A DNA stretch of 64,000 nt, taken from contig NZ_JAMJEZ010000012.1 of assembly GCF_023544715.1 (NCBI RefSeq), forward strand, positions 1-64,000. The letters are read 5' to 3'. The DNA is from Pseudomonas eutrophicaquae. Lineage in GTDB: Bacteria; Pseudomonadota; Gammaproteobacteria; Pseudomonadales; Pseudomonadaceae. The position numbers and the translations under genes were made by a program. The first letter of the stretch is position 1. Every line of letters starts with the position of its first letter. Below, in pieces: positions 32,541-42,314 of the stretch. Under the pieces are notes generated by a model, which was not told the origin of the DNA, searched no databases, and saw nothing but the letters and a program-made list of their open reading frames with translations.

Positions 32541-35249
32541 TCAGAAGCGGATGCTGGAGGGCGTCGCCAGCGTGGCGGCCGCATCGGAGAGCTGCTGGAT
32601 GATGGCATCCTGCAAGTGCGCGCAGAGCTCGGGGTCGGCCAGCGGCTGACCGGCGGCATTGGTCACGAAGAATACGTCCTCGACCCGCTCGCCCAAGGTG
32701 ACGATCTTGGCGTTCTGCAGCGAGAGGTCGAAGTCGAGGAAGATCTGCCCGATCCGCGCCAAAAGGCCCGGGCGGTCCGGGGCAATCACCTCGATGATGC
32801 TCAGCGAGCGCTGGGCATCGGTCTGGATGGTGACCCTGGGCGCGAAGGCAAAGCTCTTGAGCTGGCGCGGTACCCGGCGCTGGATGATGCTGCTGTAGTG
32901 CTCGGGGTGTTGGAGCGCTTCGGCCAGCCCGGCACGGATCTCCTCGATACGCGCAGGGTTTTCGCCGATCGAGCCGCCATCAGCATCCAGCACCACATAG
33001 GTATCGAGGGTGAACTGGCTGGTCGAAGTGAGGATGCAGGCGTCCTGAATGCTCAGGTTGAGCTGATCCATCGCGGCGACGGTCACCGCGAAGAAATCGT
33101 GCTGGTCGGGGGCATAGATGAAGATCTGCGTGCCGCCCTCGAACTCGCGCTGGGTGGTTTCCTGAATGAGGATCAGCGGCGATCCGTCATGGCGATGCTG
33201 CAGGATGGCCTCGCTGTGCCAGGCGATGTCAGCGACGCTGTGGCGCAGGAAGTAATCGTCGCCCAGCTGACTCCACAGCTGCTCGGCGGCATCGCTGTCG
33301 ATGATGCCGCGCTGGCGCAGCAGGGCCAGTGCCGCATGCTGGTGCTCGCGGATCAGGTCTTCGCGATCCGGCGGATTTTCCAGGCCGCGCCGCAGCGCCA
33401 GGCGGGTTTCGGCGTACAGCTGGCGCAGCAGCGCGGCGCGCCAGGAGTTCCACAGGCTGGGATTGGTGGCGTTGATGTCGGCCACGGTCAGCACATAGAG
33501 GTAATCCAGGTGCACCTGATCGCCCATGCGCACGGCAAATTCATGGATCACCTGCGGGTCGGAGAGGTCCTTGCGCTGGGCGGTGGTGGACATCACCAGG
33601 TGATGGCGCACCAGCCAGGCCACTAGGCGGGCATCCCAGGACGGTAGCTGGTGGCGGGCACAGAAGGCCAGCGCATCGGCAGCGCCCAGCTCGGAGTGAT
33701 CGCCGCCACGGCCCTTGGCGATGTCGTGGAACAGGCCGGCGAAGTAGATCAGCTCGGGCTTGGGCAGCTTGCCCATCAGCTCGCTGGCCAGCGGGTACTT
33801 CTCGGCAAATTCCGGGTGACTCAGCTTGCGCAGATGGCGGATCAGGTTGAGGGTGTGGGCATCAACGGTATAGATATGGAACAGATCATGCTGCATCTGC
33901 CCGATGATGTGGCCGAACTCCGGCAAATAGCTGCCGAGGATGCCGTAGCGGTTCATCCGTCGCAGGTTACGATGGATGCCGCGCGGTGAGCGGAACAGCT
34001 CGACAAACAGGCTGGTGTTGCGCAGGTCAGACCGGTACGCCTCATCGATCAGATAGCGATGGTCGCGCAGCAGGCGGATGGTCGCTGCACGCACGCCACG
34101 GATTTCCGGATGAGCGGCCATCAGCACGAAGATTTCCAGCAGGGCGCTGGGGGTGCGTTTGAACACGCTGGGCGAGGTGACCTCGATGAAGCCATCGCGC
34201 ACCTGGAAGCGGTTGTTGAGGGCGCGCGGCGGGCCGGGTTCGCTGGGTTCGGCCAGCAGTTCCTCAAAGCTCTGATTGACCAGATCGCCCAGCTCGGAAA
34301 CCGCCATGACCACCCGGTAATACTTCTGCATGAAGCGCTCGACCGCCAGCTTGCTGGTGCTGGCTTCAAAGCCAAGCAGGCCGGCCAGGCGGCGCTGGTG
34401 GTCAAAGAGCAGGCGATCCTCGGCCCGTCCGGTGATCATGTGCAGGGCGTAGCGGACCTTCCAGAGAAAATCACGCGAGCTCTTGAGGATGGCCAGTTCC
34501 CGCTCGCTGAGTACGCCGCTGCCGACCAGCTTGTCCAGCTCCAGGGTGCCGTACAGCCGGCAGGCGATCCAGAGGATCTTCTGCAGGTCACGCAGGCCGC
34601 CGGGCGAGCCTTTGATATTGGGCTCAAGGTTGTATTCGGTGTCGTTGTACTTGGCGTGGCGGGCGCGCTGCTCGGCGCGCTTGGCGAGGAAGAACTCGCG
34701 TGCCGGCCACATGTGCTGCGTTGAGGTGGCCTCGAGCATGCGCTGGCGCAGGGCATCGCTGCCGGCCAGGGTGCGGCTTTCCATCAGGTTGGTGATCACC
34801 GTCAGATCGGCGCGTGCTTCGCTGACGCACTCCTCGATCGAGCGCACGCTCTGGCCAACCTTGAGGCCGCAGTCCCAAAGCAGGGTGAGGAAGCCTTCCA
34901 GGGGCGTGCGCAGCGACTCGTGATGGTTGCCATCCAGCAGGATCAGAAGGTCGATATCCGAGTGCGGGTGCAGCTCACCACGCCCATAGCCGCCCACCGC
35001 GATCAGGGCGACTCCCGCCGATCCCCAGTCAAAGCGCGACCAGGCGGCGGTGAGGAGCTGATCGATGAACCAGGCGCGGCCGTGGATCAGTGGGCGGATG
35101 TCGCCGTCCGCGCTGAAGCGGCTGTCGAGGATGTCCGATGCCCGCTGGATTGCCTTGCGAAAGGCCGCCACCGGGCTGCTTTTCAGCGCCAGTTCGGCCT
35201 GGAACTGGCCACGGTCGAACAGTTCAGGATCAGCATGGAGCGTGGGCAT
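32541..35249 (-). CDS. glnD: Bifunctional PII uridylyltransferase/uridylyl-removing enzyme GlnD
   Basis: Primary nitrogen sensor: it uridylylates PII when glutamine is low and removes UMP when glutamine is high. In this 902-residue protein the nucleotidyltransferase motif is [15 protein letters not shown] (86–100, metal-binding Asp98/Asp100), the HD domain has [16 protein letters not shown], and two C-terminal ACT domains bind glutamine (around [18 protein letters not shown] and [18 protein letters not shown]). All four modules look intact. It starts 18 nt after map. Confidence 0.97.
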   Translation of the reverse strand: MPTLHADPELFDRGQFQAELALKSSPVAAFRKAIQRASDILDSRFSADGDIRPLIHGRAWFIDQLLTAAWSRFDWGSAGVALIAVGGYGRGELHPHSDIDLLILLDGNHHESLRTPLEGFLTLLWDCGLKVGQSVRSIEECVSEARADLTVITNLMESRTLAGSDALRQRMLEATSTQHMWPAREFFLAKRAEQRARHAKYNDTEYNLEPNIKGSPGGLRDLQKILWIACRLYGTLELDKLVGSGVLSERELAILKSSRDFLWKVRYALHMITGRAEDRLLFDHQRRLAGLLGFEASTSKLAVERFMQKYYRVVMAVSELGDLVNQSFEELLAEPSEPGPPRALNNRFQVRDGFIEVTSPSVFKRTPSALLEIFVLMAAHPEIRGVRAATIRLLRDHRYLIDEAYRSDLRNTSLFVELFRSPRGIHRNLRRMNRYGILGSYLPEFGHIIGQMQHDLFHIYTVDAHTLNLIRHLRKLSHPEFAEKYPLASELMGKLPKPELIYFAGLFHDIAKGRGGDHSELGAADALAFCARHQLPSWDARLVAWLVRHHLVMSTTAQRKDLSDPQVIHEFAVRMGDQVHLDYLYVLTVADINATNPSLWNSWRAALLRQLYAETRLALRRGLENPPDREDLIREHQHAALALLRQRGIIDSDAAEQLWSQLGDDYFLRHSVADIAWHSEAILQHRHDGSPLILIQETTQREFEGGTQIFIYAPDQHDFFAVTVAAMDQLNLSIQDACILTSTSQFTLDTYVVLDADGGSIGENPARIEEIRAGLAEALQHPEHYSSIIQRRVPRQLKSFAFAPRVTIQTDAQRSLSIIEVIAPDRPGLLARIGQIFLDFDLSLQNAKIVTLGERVEDVFFVTNAAGQPLADPELCAHLQDAIIQQLSDAAATLATPSSIRF

Positions 35250-35267
35250 CGGCGATTCCTTGGCGGG

Positions 35268-36050
35268 TCAGGGGGCGCAATGGGCGATGGTGTCGTCCGC
35301 GCGCAGGGTCAGGATCTCGTAGCCGGTCTCGGTGACCAGGATGGTGTGCTCATACTGGGCGGAGAGCTTGCGATCACGGGTGATCGCCGTCCAGCCATCG
35401 CCGAGCAGGCGGGTTTCATAACGCCCCTGATTGATCATCGGCTCGATGGTGAAGGTCATCCCGGCTTTGAGTTCCATGCCGGTGCCGGCGCGGCCGTAAT
35501 GCACCACCTGCGGCTCTTCATGGAAAACAGTGCCGATGCCGTGGCCGCAGTATTCGCGGACCACCGAGAAGCCGTTTTTCTCGGCATGCTTTTGGATGAT
35601 TTCGCCGATGTCGCCAAGACGCGCGCCGGGGCGCACCACGGAGATGCCCTTGTACAGGCACTCCTGGGTGATCTTGCACAGACGCTCTGCCCACTCCGGC
35701 ACCTTGCCGACCAGGAACATCTTGCTGGTATCGCCGAAATAACCATCCTTGATCACGGTGATGTCGATATTGATGATGTCGCCATCCTTGAGCGGCTTGT
35801 CATTGGGAATGCCATGACAGACCACATGGTTGACCGAGGTGCAGATCGACTTGGGGAAGCCCTTGTAGTTGAGCGGCGCCGGGATCGCCTGCTGCACCTC
35901 GATGATGTAGTCATGGCAGATCCGGTTGAGCTCATCAGTGGTGACGCCGGCGCGTACATGTGGCTCGATCATCTCCAGCACTTCGGCGGCCAGACGGCCG
36001 GCGATGCGCATTTTCTCGATATCCTGGGGGGTCTTGATGGAAACGGTCAT
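35268..36050 (-). CDS. map: Methionine aminopeptidase type I
   Basis: Removes the initiator Met from nascent proteins; binds two metal ions. The 260-residue protein has the expected ligands in INIDITVIKDGYFGDTSKMF (two Asp), GHGIGTVFHEEP (His), MTFTIEPMIN (Glu) and the C-terminal EHTILVTE (Glu). It is the first gene of the map–glnD–dapC operon, diverges from rpsB, and has a clear promoter upstream. Confidence 0.97.
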   Translation of the reverse strand: MTVSIKTPQDIEKMRIAGRLAAEVLEMIEPHVRAGVTTDELNRICHDYIIEVQQAIPAPLNYKGFPKSICTSVNHVVCHGIPNDKPLKDGDIINIDITVIKDGYFGDTSKMFLVGKVPEWAERLCKITQECLYKGISVVRPGARLGDIGEIIQKHAEKNGFSVVREYCGHGIGTVFHEEPQVVHYGRAGTGMELKAGMTFTIEPMINQGRYETRLLGDGWTAITRDRKLSAQYEHTILVTETGYEILTLRADDTIAHCAP

Positions 36051-36092
36051 GGGATCTCTCGGCCGGGAGGCGCAGCGTACAGGAAGGCCGCG

Positions 36093-36121
36093 ATTCTAGC
36101 AGACAGGCCCCGCAGGGCCAG
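36093..36121 (-). promoter_or_regulatory. map: Promoter of the map–glnD–dap operon
   Basis: On the minus strand, TTGGCC (36121–36116) is followed after 17 nt by TAGAAT (36098–36093), 43 nt before the map start. Both boxes and spacing fit sigma70. It is divergent from the rpsB promoter. Confidence 0.65.
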
Positions 36122-36143
36122 CCCTGCCTGCGCCGGCAGTGGT

Positions 36144-36172
36144 TTATCGTCGCCGGTAAACGTGCTATAAAG
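36144..36172 (+). promoter_or_regulatory. rpsB: Promoter of rpsB–tsf
   Basis: TTTATC (36144–36149), 17-nt spacer, then TATAAA (36167–36172), preceded by TG as an extended −10 element. It is followed by a GC-rich stretch (GCGCCGCGC) like the discriminator of growth-rate-controlled ribosomal promoters. Confidence 0.65.
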
Positions 36173-36180
36173 CGCCGCGC

Positions 36181-36303
36181 TTTTCGGGGTGGTCCCGAAA
36201 AGGCACAAGAAACCACACACGCATCGACACACTGTCCTGGGTGCCTTCAATGGTTGGACTTTGGGATGCGTGGAGGCACAACCCGATACATCGAGGAATA
36301 CCA
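36181..36303 (+). promoter_or_regulatory. rpsB: rpsB 5' leader with candidate S2 autoregulatory hairpin
   Basis: The leader of about 120 nt contains a perfect 8-bp hairpin TTTTCGGG (36181–36188) with CCCGAAAA (36194–36201) and a GTGGT loop. In enterobacteria and other gamma-proteobacteria S2 represses its own rpsB–tsf mRNA through a conserved leader. Position and length match, but the regulatory role here is inferred. Confidence 0.5.
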
Positions 36304-37041
36304 ATGTCCCAAGTTTCCATGCGCGACATGCTGAAAGCCGGCTGCCACTTCGGTCACCAGACCCGTTACTGGAACCCGAAGATGGGCAAGTTCATCTTCG
36401 GCGCGCGCAACAAGATTCACATCATCAACCTCGAAAAGACCCTGCCGATGTTCAACGAAGCCCTGAGCTTTGTTGAGAAGCTGGCTGCTGGCAAGAACAA
36501 GATTCTGTTCGTCGGCACCAAGCGCTCTGCAGGCAAGATCGTTCGCGAAGAAGCAGCCCGCGCTGGCATGCCGTTCGTTGACCACCGCTGGCTGGGCGGC
36601 ATGCTCACCAACTTCAAGACCATCCGCGCTTCCATCAAGCGTCTGCGTGAGCTCGAAACCCAGTCTCAGGACGGCACTTTCGACAAGCTGACCAAGAAAG
36701 AAGCACTGATGCGCACCCGTGAACTCGAGAAGCTCGAGCGCAGCCTGGGTGGCATCAAGGACATGGGCGGTCTGCCGGACGCCATGTTCGTGATCGACGT
36801 TGACCACGAGCGCATCGCCATCAGTGAAGCCAACAAGCTGGGCATCCCGGTCATCGGCGTAGTCGATACCAACAGCAGCCCGGAAGGTGTGGACTACATC
36901 ATCCCCGGTAACGACGATGCCATCCGCGCCGTGCAACTGTATCTGGGCGCGATGGCTGATGCCGTGCTGAGTGGCAAGGCCAAGTCCGGCACTGGCGAAG
37001 AGTTCGCCGAGGCCGTTGCTGGCGAAGCCGCTGCTGGCTGA
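36304..37041 (+). CDS. rpsB: 30S ribosomal protein S2
   Basis: Small-subunit protein, 245 residues, with family signatures [21 protein letters not shown] at the N-terminus, [32 protein letters not shown] and the [14 protein letters not shown] block. An in-frame GTG at 36241 would add 21 residues and is rejected; ATG 36304 gives the canonical start. It precedes tsf, as in most bacteria, but a strong terminator lies between them. Confidence 0.98.
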   Translation: MSQVSMRDMLKAGCHFGHQTRYWNPKMGKFIFGARNKIHIINLEKTLPMFNEALSFVEKLAAGKNKILFVGTKRSAGKIVREEAARAGMPFVDHRWLGGMLTNFKTIRASIKRLRELETQSQDGTFDKLTKKEALMRTRELEKLERSLGGIKDMGGLPDAMFVIDVDHERIAISEANKLGIPVIGVVDTNSSPEGVDYIIPGNDDAIRAVQLYLGAMADAVLSGKAKSGTGEEFAEAVAGEAAAG

Positions 37042-37070
37042 GTCACGACTCGCGTCGCGTCATCCAGTGC

Positions 37071-37099
37071 GCAAAAAGGGGGCTAGGCCCCCTTTTTGC
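37071..37099 (+). terminator. Rho-independent terminator between rpsB and tsf
   Basis: Perfect 12-bp stem GCAAAAAGGGGG (37071–37082) with 37088–37099 and a 5-nt loop. The T5 run lies inside the 3' arm, so the GGGGG/CCCCC core followed by TTTTT works as an intrinsic terminator. It should lower tsf relative to rpsB. Confidence 0.78.
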
Positions 37100-37166
37100 C
37101 ACCTCGAGAATCGAAAGCCCGCCTGCGGGCGGCATGGTTGATTACCCATCCAAGAGGATTTTGTAC

Positions 37167-38039
37167 ATGGCAGAAGTGACTGCAGCCCTGGTAAAAGAAC
37201 TGCGTGAGCGTACCGGTCAGGGCATGATGGAGTGCAAGAAGGCGCTGGTGGCCGCTGGTGGCGACATCGAGAAGGCCATTGACGACATGCGCGCGTCCGG
37301 CGCCATCAAGGCGGCCAAGAAGGCGGGCAACATTGCCGCTGAAGGTTCGATCGCTGCCAAGGTTGCCGCTGACGGTAAGTCCGCGGTGATGATCGAAGTC
37401 AACTCGCAGACCGACTTCCTGGCTCTGCAGGATGACTTCAAGGGCTTTGTCGCTGCGAGCCTGGAAGAAGCCGTTGCCAACGGTCTGACCGACGTCGCGC
37501 CGCTGATCGCTTCCCGCGAGTCCGCACGTGAAGCCCTGGTCGCCAAGTGCGGCGAGAACGTCAATATCCGCCGTCTGGTGCGCGTGGAAAGCGACGTGGT
37601 TGGCGCCTACCTGCACGGCCACCGCATCGGCGTGCTGGTCTGCCTGAAGGGCGGCAACGAAGAGCTGGCCAAGGACATCGCCATGCACGTGGCTGCGTCC
37701 AACCCGCAGTTCCTGAGCGGTGACCAGGTTTCTGAAGAAGCCATCGCTAAGGAAAAGGAAATCTTCCTGCAGCTGAACGCCGAGAAGATCGCCGGCAAGC
37801 CGGAAAACATCGTCGAGAACATGGTCAAGGGCCGTATTGCCAAGTTCCTCGCTGAAGCCAGCCTGGTCGAGCAGCCGTTCGTCAAGGATCCGGATGTCAA
37901 GGTCGGTGAGCTGGCCAAGAAAGCCGGTGCCGAGATCGTGTCCTTCGTGCGTTACGAAGTGGGCGAGGGCATCGAGAAGGCCGAGAGCGACTTCGCGGCC
38001 GAAGTGGCTGCCCAGGTAGCGGCTGCCAGCAAGCAGTAA
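37167..38039 (+). CDS. tsf: Translation elongation factor Ts
   Basis: Guanine-nucleotide exchange factor for EF-Tu. The 290-residue protein opens with the signature VKELRERTGQGMMECKKAL and carries IEVNSQTDFLA, the second EF-Ts signature, and VASNPQF-type core helices (MHVAASNPQFL). ATG 37167 is chosen over the in-frame 37134 because AAGAGGA precedes it at the right distance and it gives the canonical N-terminus. Confidence 0.98.
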   Translation: MAEVTAALVKELRERTGQGMMECKKALVAAGGDIEKAIDDMRASGAIKAAKKAGNIAAEGSIAAKVAADGKSAVMIEVNSQTDFLALQDDFKGFVAASLEEAVANGLTDVAPLIASRESAREALVAKCGENVNIRRLVRVESDVVGAYLHGHRIGVLVCLKGGNEELAKDIAMHVAASNPQFLSGDQVSEEAIAKEKEIFLQLNAEKIAGKPENIVENMVKGRIAKFLAEASLVEQPFVKDPDVKVGELAKKAGAEIVSFVRYEVGEGIEKAESDFAAEVAAQVAAASKQ

Positions 38040-38059
38040 GATGGTCTGATACCATCCTG

Positions 38060-38093
38060 AAAAGGCTGCCCGCCCTGGCGTGCAGCCTTTTCT
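38060..38093 (+). terminator. Rho-independent terminator after tsf
   Basis: Perfect 10-bp stem AAAAGGCTGC (38060–38069) with GCAGCCTTTT (38082–38091) and a 12-nt loop; the 3' arm ends in TTTT followed by CT. It separates rpsB–tsf from pyrH. Confidence 0.75.
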
Positions 38094-38214
38094 ATGAAGG
38101 CCCGAAAGTGCTGCGGGCCGGCGCCAGGCAGTGACTGGCGAACTTCCCCGTACCAGCCGCTGCGCTGGTGGTGCAGCCCCGGTTTTTCCGTTTCCCATGC
38201 CGCAGGAGATTCGT

Positions 38215-38949
38215 ATGGCCCAGCTCAGTGGTCGCCAACCCCGCTACAAACGCATTCTGCTCAAGCTCAGCGGTGAAGCGCTGATGGGCAGCGAAGAGTT
38301 TGGCATCGATCCCAAGGTGCTGGATCGCATGGCACTGGAAATCGGCCAGCTGGTCGGTATCGGTGTACAGGTCGGTCTGGTGCTGGGTGGTGGCAACCTG
38401 TTCCGCGGTGCAGCGCTGAGTGCTGCCGGCATGGATCGCGTGACCGGTGATCACATGGGCATGCTGGCGACCGTGATGAACTCGCTGGCCATGCGTGATG
38501 CCCTGGAGCGCTCGAATATCCCGGCGCTGGTGATGTCGTCGATTTCCATGGTCGGGGTGACCGATCATTACGATCGCCGCAAGGCGGTGCGCCATCTCAA
38601 CACCGGTGAGGTTGTGATCTTCTCTGCCGGTACCGGCAATCCCTTTTTCACCACCGACTCGGCGGCCTGCCTGCGGGGCATCGAGATCGATGCCGATCTG
38701 GTGCTCAAGGCCACCAAGGTCGATGGTGTGTACACTGCTGACCCGTTCAAGGATCCCAACGCCGAGAAATTCGAGCGTCTGACCTATGACGAGGTGCTGG
38801 ATCGCAAGCTGGGCGTGATGGACCTGACGGCCATCTGCCTGTGCCGTGATCACAAGATGCCGCTGCGGGTGTTCAACATGAACAAGCCCGGAGCCTTGCT
38901 AAACATTGTTGTCGGGGGCGCTGAAGGCACCCTGGTCGAAGAGGGTTGA
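38215..38949 (+). CDS. pyrH: UMP kinase
   Basis: Phosphorylates UMP to UDP in pyrimidine synthesis; hexameric amino-acid-kinase-fold enzyme. The 244-residue protein shows [36 protein letters not shown] and [17 protein letters not shown] 38215 has CAGGAGA at 38202–38208; upstream in-frame ATGs at 38131 and 38197 are rejected on spacing and homology. It is followed 3 nt later by frr. Confidence 0.97.
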   Translation: MAQLSGRQPRYKRILLKLSGEALMGSEEFGIDPKVLDRMALEIGQLVGIGVQVGLVLGGGNLFRGAALSAAGMDRVTGDHMGMLATVMNSLAMRDALERSNIPALVMSSISMVGVTDHYDRRKAVRHLNTGEVVIFSAGTGNPFFTTDSAACLRGIEIDADLVLKATKVDGVYTADPFKDPNAEKFERLTYDEVLDRKLGVMDLTAICLCRDHKMPLRVFNMNKPGALLNIVVGGAEGTLVEEG

Positions 38950-38952
38950 AAA

Positions 38953-39510
38953 ATGATCAACGAGATCAAGAAGGACGCGCAGGAGCGCATGAAGAAGTCG
39001 CTGGAATCGCTGGATCATGCCTTTGCCAAGATCCGTACCGGTCGCGCCCACCCGAGCATTCTGGACAGCGTGATGGTCTCCTACTACGGCGCCGACACCC
39101 CGCTGCGCCAGGTCGCCAACGTGACCGCTGAGGACTCGCGTACCCTGGCCCTGACCGTGTTCGACAAGAGCATGATCCAGGCAGTCGAGAAAGCGATCAT
39201 GACCTCTGATCTGGGTCTCAATCCGGCCACGGCGGGCACTACCATTCGTGTGCCGATGCCAGCGCTGACTGAGGAAACCCGCAAGGGCTACACCAAGCAG
39301 GCGCGTGGCGAGGCTGAAAACGCGCGTGTCGCCGTGCGCAACATCCGCCGCGATGCCCTGGGTCAGCTCAAGGACTTGGTCAAGGACAAGGAAATCAGCG
39401 AAGACGAAGAGCGCCGCGCCGCTGAAGACGTGCAGAAGCTGACCGACAAACACGTTGCCGAGATCGACAAGGCCCTCGAGGCCAAGGAAGCCGATCTGAT
39501 GGCGGTCTGA
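38953..39510 (+). CDS. frr: Ribosome recycling factor
   Basis: Splits post-termination ribosomes together with EF-G. The 185-residue protein has [13 protein letters not shown] near the N-terminus, [14 protein letters not shown] in the hinge and [17 protein letters not shown] in the helical bundle. Normal length; it starts 3 nt after pyrH and is followed by uppS after 12 nt. Confidence 0.98.
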   Translation: MINEIKKDAQERMKKSLESLDHAFAKIRTGRAHPSILDSVMVSYYGADTPLRQVANVTAEDSRTLALTVFDKSMIQAVEKAIMTSDLGLNPATAGTTIRVPMPALTEETRKGYTKQARGEAENARVAVRNIRRDALGQLKDLVKDKEISEDEERRAAEDVQKLTDKHVAEIDKALEAKEADLMAV

Positions 39511-39522
39511 CGAAGGCTACGC

Positions 39523-40293
39523 ATGGACAAGACCCTGCAGGCCGGCACCCATACGGTGCCGCGCCATGTGGCCATCATTATGGATGGCAATAATCGCTGG
39601 GCGAAGCGGCGCTTCCTGCCCGGCGTGGCCGGTCATAAAGCAGGGGTCGATGCGGTCCGCGCCGTCATTGAGGTCTGTGCGGATGCCGGGGTCGAGGTGC
39701 TGACCCTGTTCGCCTTCTCCAGCGAAAACTGGCGGCGTCCGGCTGATGAGGTCGGCGCGCTGATGGAGCTGTTTCTGCTGGCGCTGCGCCGTGAAGTGCG
39801 GCGTCTGGCGGCGCATGGCATCGCGCTGCGCATCATTGGCGACCGTAGCCGCTTCCAGCCTGAACTGCAGGCCGCTATGGAGAAAGCCGAGGCAGAGACG
39901 GCAGGTGGCACGCGCATGCTGCTGCAAGTCGCCGCCAATTACGGCGGGCAGTGGGATATCACCCAGGCTGCTCGCCATCTGGCCAGTGAGGCCGTGGCGG
40001 GGCGCTTGGCGGTCGAAGAGATCCAGCCGCAGCACCTTGAAGCGGCGCTGGTGACCTCCGGGCAGCCGTCGGTGGATCTGTGTATCCGTACCGGTGGCGA
40101 GCAGCGCATCAGCAATTTCCTGCTCTGGCAGATGGCGTACGCCGAGCTGTATTTCTCGCCGCTGTTCTGGCCCGACTTCAAGCAGGCGGCGATGCGCGAG
40201 GCGCTGGATGATTTTGCCAGCCGGCAGCGGCGCTTTGGCCGCACCAGCGAGCAGGTGATCGCTGACCAACACTCACGGGATTCCACATGCTGA
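39523..40293 (+). CDS. uppS: Undecaprenyl diphosphate synthase
   Basis: cis-Prenyltransferase that makes the C55 lipid carrier for peptidoglycan and O-antigen. The 256-residue protein shows the substrate-binding HVAIIMDGNNRWAKRR with Asp21, TLFAFSSENWRRP, and the C-terminal LCIRTGGEQRISNFLLWQ. It overlaps cdsA by 7 nt, linking lipid-carrier and phospholipid synthesis. Confidence 0.97.
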   Translation: MDKTLQAGTHTVPRHVAIIMDGNNRWAKRRFLPGVAGHKAGVDAVRAVIEVCADAGVEVLTLFAFSSENWRRPADEVGALMELFLLALRREVRRLAAHGIALRIIGDRSRFQPELQAAMEKAEAETAGGTRMLLQVAANYGGQWDITQAARHLASEAVAGRLAVEEIQPQHLEAALVTSGQPSVDLCIRTGGEQRISNFLLWQMAYAELYFSPLFWPDFKQAAMREALDDFASRQRRFGRTSEQVIADQHSRDSTC

Positions 40294-41102
40294 AACAGCG
40301 CATCATCACCGCCCTGTTCATGTTGCCGGTTGCACTGGCTGGCTTCTTCTGGTTGCAGGGCGGCTGGTTTGCCCTGTTCATTGCGGCGGTGATCACGGTG
40401 GGTGCTTGGGAGTGGGCGCAGCTGGCGGGCCTTGCGGCGCAGCGTCAGCGTATCGGTTACGCCGCACTGGTGCTGCTGGCACTGGGGGTTCTGTATCTGT
40501 TGCCGGCGCTGGCGGTGCCGGTGCTGTGGCTGGCGCTGCTCTGGTGGCTGCTGGCGGTCTTGCTGCTGTACGGTTATCCGTCCAGTGCCCGTTTCTGGCA
40601 GGCACGCGGTCTGCGGCTGTTGATCGGTCTGCTGGTGCTGCTGCCCGCTTGGCAGGGGCTCATGCTGCTCAAGGCTTGGCCGCTGGGTAACCTGCTGATC
40701 CTTGCGGTGATGCTGCTGGTCTGGACGGCCGATATCGGTGCCTATTTTGTCGGGCGTCGTTATGGCCAGCGCAAGCTGGCACCGGCGGTCAGTCCGGGCA
40801 AGAGCCGCGAGGGTGTGTATGGGGGGCTGGCAGCCTGCCTGCTGCTGACGGTGCTGGCATCGGTGTATTTCGACTGGACGGTGCGCCAGTTGCTGCTGGC
40901 GCTGCCGGCGGTGGCGCTGCTGGTACTGGTGTCGGTGGTGGGTGATCTGACTGAAAGCATGTTCAAGCGCCAGGCCGGCCTCAAGGACAGCAGTGCGCTG
41001 TTGCCCGGGCATGGCGGGGTGCTGGATCGTATCGATAGCCTGACGGCTGCGGTGCCACTGTTTGCCGTCCTGCTGTGGCTGTATGGCTGGAGTGCGACAT
41101 GA
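40287..41102 (+). CDS. cdsA: Phosphatidate cytidylyltransferase
   Basis: Inner-membrane enzyme making CDP-diacylglycerol for all phospholipids. The 271-residue protein has about seven or eight membrane spans and the signature [12 protein letters not shown] near 170, followed by [20 protein letters not shown] and [15 protein letters not shown], the CDP-alcohol and metal-binding region. Its stop overlaps the dxr start (ATGA). Confidence 0.96.
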   Translation: MLKQRIITALFMLPVALAGFFWLQGGWFALFIAAVITVGAWEWAQLAGLAAQRQRIGYAALVLLALGVLYLLPALAVPVLWLALLWWLLAVLLLYGYPSSARFWQARGLRLLIGLLVLLPAWQGLMLLKAWPLGNLLILAVMLLVWTADIGAYFVGRRYGQRKLAPAVSPGKSREGVYGGLAACLLLTVLASVYFDWTVRQLLLALPAVALLVLVSVVGDLTESMFKRQAGLKDSSALLPGHGGVLDRIDSLTAAVPLFAVLLWLYGWSAT

Positions 41103-42304
41103 GTGCGGTCAATACCCTGGAGCCTCGCCCGGTCACGGTGTTGGGCGCGACCGGTTCGATCGGTCAATCAACGCTGGATGTGCTGGCCCGCCATCCGCAG
41201 GACTATCAGGTCTTCGCCCTGACGGGCTTCTCGCGTCTTGAACTGCTGCAGCGTCAGTGCCTGCAGCACCGGCCGCGTTATGCCGTGGTGCCTGACGAGG
41301 CGGCAGCCAGTGCACTGCGCGAGGCGTTACGGGCTGCAGGTCTGGCGACTGAGGTGCTCAGTGGTGAGCAAGGCCTCTGCGCTGTGGCTTCTCATCCGGA
41401 TTGTGCCATTGTGATGGCCGCGATTGTCGGCGCTGCCGGGCTGACATCTACCCTGGCGGCGGTGGAGGCAGGCAAGCGCGTGCTGCTGGCCAATAAGGAA
41501 GCGCTGGTGATGTCTGGTGCGCTGTTCATGCAGGCTGTCGAGCGCTCGGGGGCTGAGTTGCTGCCGATCGACAGTGAGCACAATGCGATTTTTCAGTGCA
41601 TGCCCGGTGACTATGCGCGTGGTCTGCAGCGGGTGGGGGTGCGCCGCGTACTGTTGACGGCCTCCGGCGGGCCATTCCGTGACTGGTCGCTGGAGCAGAT
41701 TGCCCGCGCGACCCCTGAGCAGGCTTGCCGCCACCCTAACTGGTCGATGGGTCGGAAGATTTCTGTCGATTCCGCTAGCATGATGAACAAAGGGCTGGAG
41801 CTGATCGAGGCCTGCTGGCTGTTCGATGCGCCGCCCGCACGGGTCGAGGTGGTGGTCCATCCGCAGAGCGTGATTCATTCGCTGGTCGACTATATCGACG
41901 GCTCGGTGTTGGCGCAGCTGGGTAATCCGGACATGCGTACCCCGATTGCCCACGCGCTGGCCTGGCCGCGGCGTATTGATTCCGGGGTAGAGCCGCTGGA
42001 TCTCTTTGCCATTGCGCGCCTGGAATTTGAAGCCCCGGACCTGCAGCGCTTCCCCTGTCTGGCGCTGGCCCGGCAGGCCGCTGAGGCCGGTGGGACGGTG
42101 CCGGCCCTGCTGAATGCCGCGAACGAGGTGGCTGTAGAGGCTTTCCTTGACGGGCGCAGCGGTTTTGCTGACATTCCACGGCTGATCGCCGCGGTCCTCG
42201 AGCAATTGCCGAGAGATGATGCGGGTAGCCTTGAGCAGGTGCTGGAGGCCGATCGTCAGGCCCGTCTGGCAGCTCAGGCGTGGCTGCAGCAGTACGCACA
42301 CTGA
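41099..42304 (+). CDS. dxr: 1-deoxy-D-xylulose-5-phosphate reductoisomerase
   Basis: Second step of the MEP isoprenoid pathway; uses NADPH to make 2-C-methyl-D-erythritol 4-phosphate. The 401-residue protein shows [15 protein letters not shown] (NADPH), [24 protein letters not shown] and [10 protein letters not shown], with [19 protein letters not shown] in the active site. An in-frame start at 41075 is inside cdsA and is rejected. The pathway enzyme ispD is also in this window. Confidence 0.97.
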   Translation: MSAVNTLEPRPVTVLGATGSIGQSTLDVLARHPQDYQVFALTGFSRLELLQRQCLQHRPRYAVVPDEAAASALREALRAAGLATEVLSGEQGLCAVASHPDCAIVMAAIVGAAGLTSTLAAVEAGKRVLLANKEALVMSGALFMQAVERSGAELLPIDSEHNAIFQCMPGDYARGLQRVGVRRVLLTASGGPFRDWSLEQIARATPEQACRHPNWSMGRKISVDSASMMNKGLELIEACWLFDAPPARVEVVVHPQSVIHSLVDYIDGSVLAQLGNPDMRTPIAHALAWPRRIDSGVEPLDLFAIARLEFEAPDLQRFPCLALARQAAEAGGTVPALLNAANEVAVEAFLDGRSGFADIPRLIAAVLEQLPRDDAGSLEQVLEADRQARLAAQAWLQQYAH

Positions 42305-42314
42305 GGAGAAGTCG

